A stretch of DNA of 64,000 nucleotides, taken from contig OZ345374.1 of NCBI GenBank assembly GCA_977006965.1, positions 930,001 to 994,000 on the forward strand, given 5' to 3'. Position numbers and translations under genes: made by a program. This document shows positions 62,249 to 64,000 of this stretch, piece after piece. Every line of letters begins with the position of its first letter. Position 1 is the first letter of the stretch. The notes below the pieces were generated by a model that was not told where the DNA came from, ran no database searches, and worked only from the letters and a program-made list of their open reading frames with translations. This DNA comes from Phymatolithon calcareum. Lineage: Eukaryota > Rhodophyta > Florideophyceae > Hapalidiales.

Positions 62249-63057
62249 TATACGTCCGGAACACTTCCTCCGATAAAAGGATCGGCAGTAGCGCAACAAT
62301 TGCCACGGCGCCAATTGTTTTCCACTTCGGCTTTTCAGTTCCTGGAGAGCGGCGTGATAAGAAAGCGGACGATCAGGCGATTATGAAAATTGTCAGCGTC
62401 AAAAAGCAAAGAAAAGCTATAGAGGCAGTCACTAGTGCTACACTGCAACTCACCTTACCCATCTCCTCAGCAGGAAAACCCGTCCGTATGTCAACTCAAG
62501 GTGCGGAAAGGCGTGCGTCGAAAACGCAGATCTCACGCTGCAAACGCCTTGTGCATATCTCACTGCAGGTAAGCGATGGCATCGAGCAAGGTCTTCTTGT
62601 CTACCGTTGTGAAATGACAGTGCGTACGGCGCAGTGACGAGTAGAATTGGCGTGCGAGACGGGAAAACTTGTGGGCAGAGCGACCCATACGTTATTATGA
62701 TAGTAGCAGGTGTGCACCAAACGAAAGACTTGATTTTTTTGAAATTTGAAACTATGGCCCTTCAGCAGTTGCCCCTACACCTGTTTCCGAATCATCGGCG
62801 TTGACGTGTTGGGGAAGGGAGTATGAGTTGAGATTCCAAGAAGAAGAAGTGGGAGTTTTTATTTAAAAGCTACCAACGCATCTGCAGATGCTTGGGGTAA
62901 CTTTGCGAAGGCCATAAGGCCACAGACAAAGTCTTTCTTGGTTGAACGTTTGCATATTCGAGTGCGACTCTATCTGGTGGAATACCAAAACCTTCCTCTG
63001 ACCCATAATTGGGCCTCGAGGGGGAAAATTATTCCACTATACTTGTACTTGTACTGG
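62249..63057. other. intergenic, no supported gene
   Basis: One 84-codon frame (62383-62637 +, basic, no motif) and the start of a frame that runs into the hAT-like element. Neither is convincing. Confidence 0.4.
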
Positions 63058-63065
63058 GTCACGCA

Positions 63066-63508
63066 TAGAGATGAACAACTCTCCCAAACCCTACGAGTCG
63101 GAGGCGCTTCGACTCGCAATGTGCACGTTGGCGCCTCGCGAGTAAGAGGCGCCTCTCGACGACTCTCAACTTCTGGTAAAAAAGTCGCTTTTGAGGAACT
63201 GCAAGGTCCTCCAATTCCATCTGTATCATATCCACTGCCTATTGCAGTGGAACAAATTATGATTAAATCAAATCCGAACCTATCATACATCGTTGATGAC
63301 ATCCTCTTCGAGGGTCATTGTTAGCTTTACTCTTGGCTTACAAAAAATAGCGCGCAAAATTAGGACCTAAATTACATTGCCGACGTGACTTACACGTTGC
63401 TGTAAGGACGACTCGCGAGGCGACTCTTTTCGGGGCGACTCTCGAGTCGACCTCTTTCGAAATAGGCGCCTCAAAGGCGTAGGAGTCGAGAGACGATGTT
63501 CATCTCTA
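63066..63508. mobile_element. non-autonomous hAT element, 443 bp
   Basis: Terminal repeats TAGAGATGAACA at 63066 and its complement ending at 63508. Perfect 8-bp target duplications GTCACGCA at 63058-63065 and 63509-63516. An 8-bp duplication with a TAGAG-type end is characteristic of hAT. Both inner ends are packed with GACTCG/CGAGTC and GGCGCCTC/GAGGCGCC words, typical subterminal transposase-binding repeats. The middle is AT-rich with no transposase. It could be mobilised by a hAT transposase such as the one at 4.5-6.7 kb; the end of that element was not found, so this is untested. Confidence 0.92.
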
Positions 63509-63516
63509 GTCACGCA

Positions 63517-64000
63517 TAGTCGACGGGGAATAGGTCGGATGTTTTCATGTTTCGGGAACAAGCTTTTTTATGCATGGAAAGCTGTGCACAGCACAGTTCA
63601 GATAATACAGAAATATTCAGACAAGTCCAAGTAGAAGGACGTCAAAGAGAGAAGACAGATGAGCCGAGCCGGCTTATCTTGGAGTTTCGCATAGTAGAAA
63701 TTGACGGGCAGGAGCTCAAAAATTTTCAAATTTGTCCTAATACAATCAAGAAATCGAAGTGCTGTCGTTCATTAAAAAGATGGCCGGCTACTCAAGAGGA
63801 GGTTAAATGGCATCTAGATTTCTTCTCGAATTTCCTAGTGTCAACATTGGCCTTATTCCGTATGGTTCAGAATTACGTTGGTCGCCCTAGATACTTTCCT
63901 TGCTTTCTCGATAGTGCACACTGGCTTTAGCATTTCTTGCTTAAACGTGATCGTGACTTATCTTCTCCATGGAAATCTTCCCACGGATGATTGCACGCAT
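63517..64000. other. right edge, one weak frame
   Basis: 63547-63930 (+) is a 127-codon ATG frame (MFREQAFLCMESCAQHSSDN and onward) without recognisable motif. It begins right after the hAT element's target duplication. Not enough evidence for a gene. Confidence 0.3.

Noticed and set aside
1-64000. CRISPR arrays, bacterial operons or phage
   Set aside because: No regularly spaced direct repeats, no ribosome-binding sites and no prokaryotic gene packing. All gene families seen are eukaryotic or eukaryotic transposons.

Overview
The window is eukaryotic nuclear DNA from a photosynthetic organism. It is most likely a red alga with a compact-gene, transposon-rich genome of the Chondrus type. That is an inference from three observations: an intron-free gene for a photosystem-II-type S4-domain protein with a plastid-like N-terminus, a long intron-free SANT corepressor gene, and many different transposon classes packed between few host genes. 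There are no bacterial operons, ribosome-binding sites or CRISPR arrays.

Layout. 1-3.4 kb: a possible gene end at the left edge, two adjacent hairpins, a small coiled-coil gene, and divergently from it the S4-domain gene. 3.4-8.8 kb: a LINE fragment, a nearly intact hAT transposase gene that reads through if one 77-bp intron is removed, and a complete tRNA-derived SINE with 11-bp target duplications. 9.8-18.8 kb: a cluster of decayed piggyBac-like elements whose ends carry CTCAATTGAG palindromes, with a 1.26-kb-armed inverted duplication and an internally deleted Ty1/copia element inside it. 18.9-20.4 kb: AT-rich fold-back elements. 20.4-25.5 kb and 38.5-56.15 kb: two copies of a roughly 5-kb segment. 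Each copy carries two intact genes for a protein with an aminoglycoside/choline-kinase-type phosphotransferase fold, plus a decayed third copy and copies of a small Cys/Lys-rich gene.

Two large (11.3 and 12.2 kb) CACTA-type transposons dominate the right half. Element 1 (27064-38364) separates the two segmental copies. Element 2 (41972-54177) sits inside the second copy, and the first copy preserves its empty site, so its ends and 2-bp TA target duplication are known to the base. The two elements are strongly diverged but share a four-gene cassette: a TNP2-like transposase (B), two unrecognised proteins (C, D) and a small Pro-rich/basic protein (A). C and B are transcribed divergently, and C and D convergently. 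Each element carries its own short motif, repeated in both subterminal regions and again in the central B/C promoter. Both inserted at or near the centre of an inverted repeat. I consider this the most interesting system in the window. Element 2 is broken: a TA-flanked 1.5-kb element sits in codon 4 of its transposase, and B and D each have an in-frame stop.

57.9-62.2 kb holds an intron-free 1411-codon gene for an NCoR/SMRT/Snt1-type corepressor (coiled coil, basic/DAD-like region, three SANT domains). After it comes a 443-bp non-autonomous hAT element with perfect 8-bp target duplications, then mostly empty sequence. All identifications come from reading motifs and comparing copies within the window; no database search was possible.
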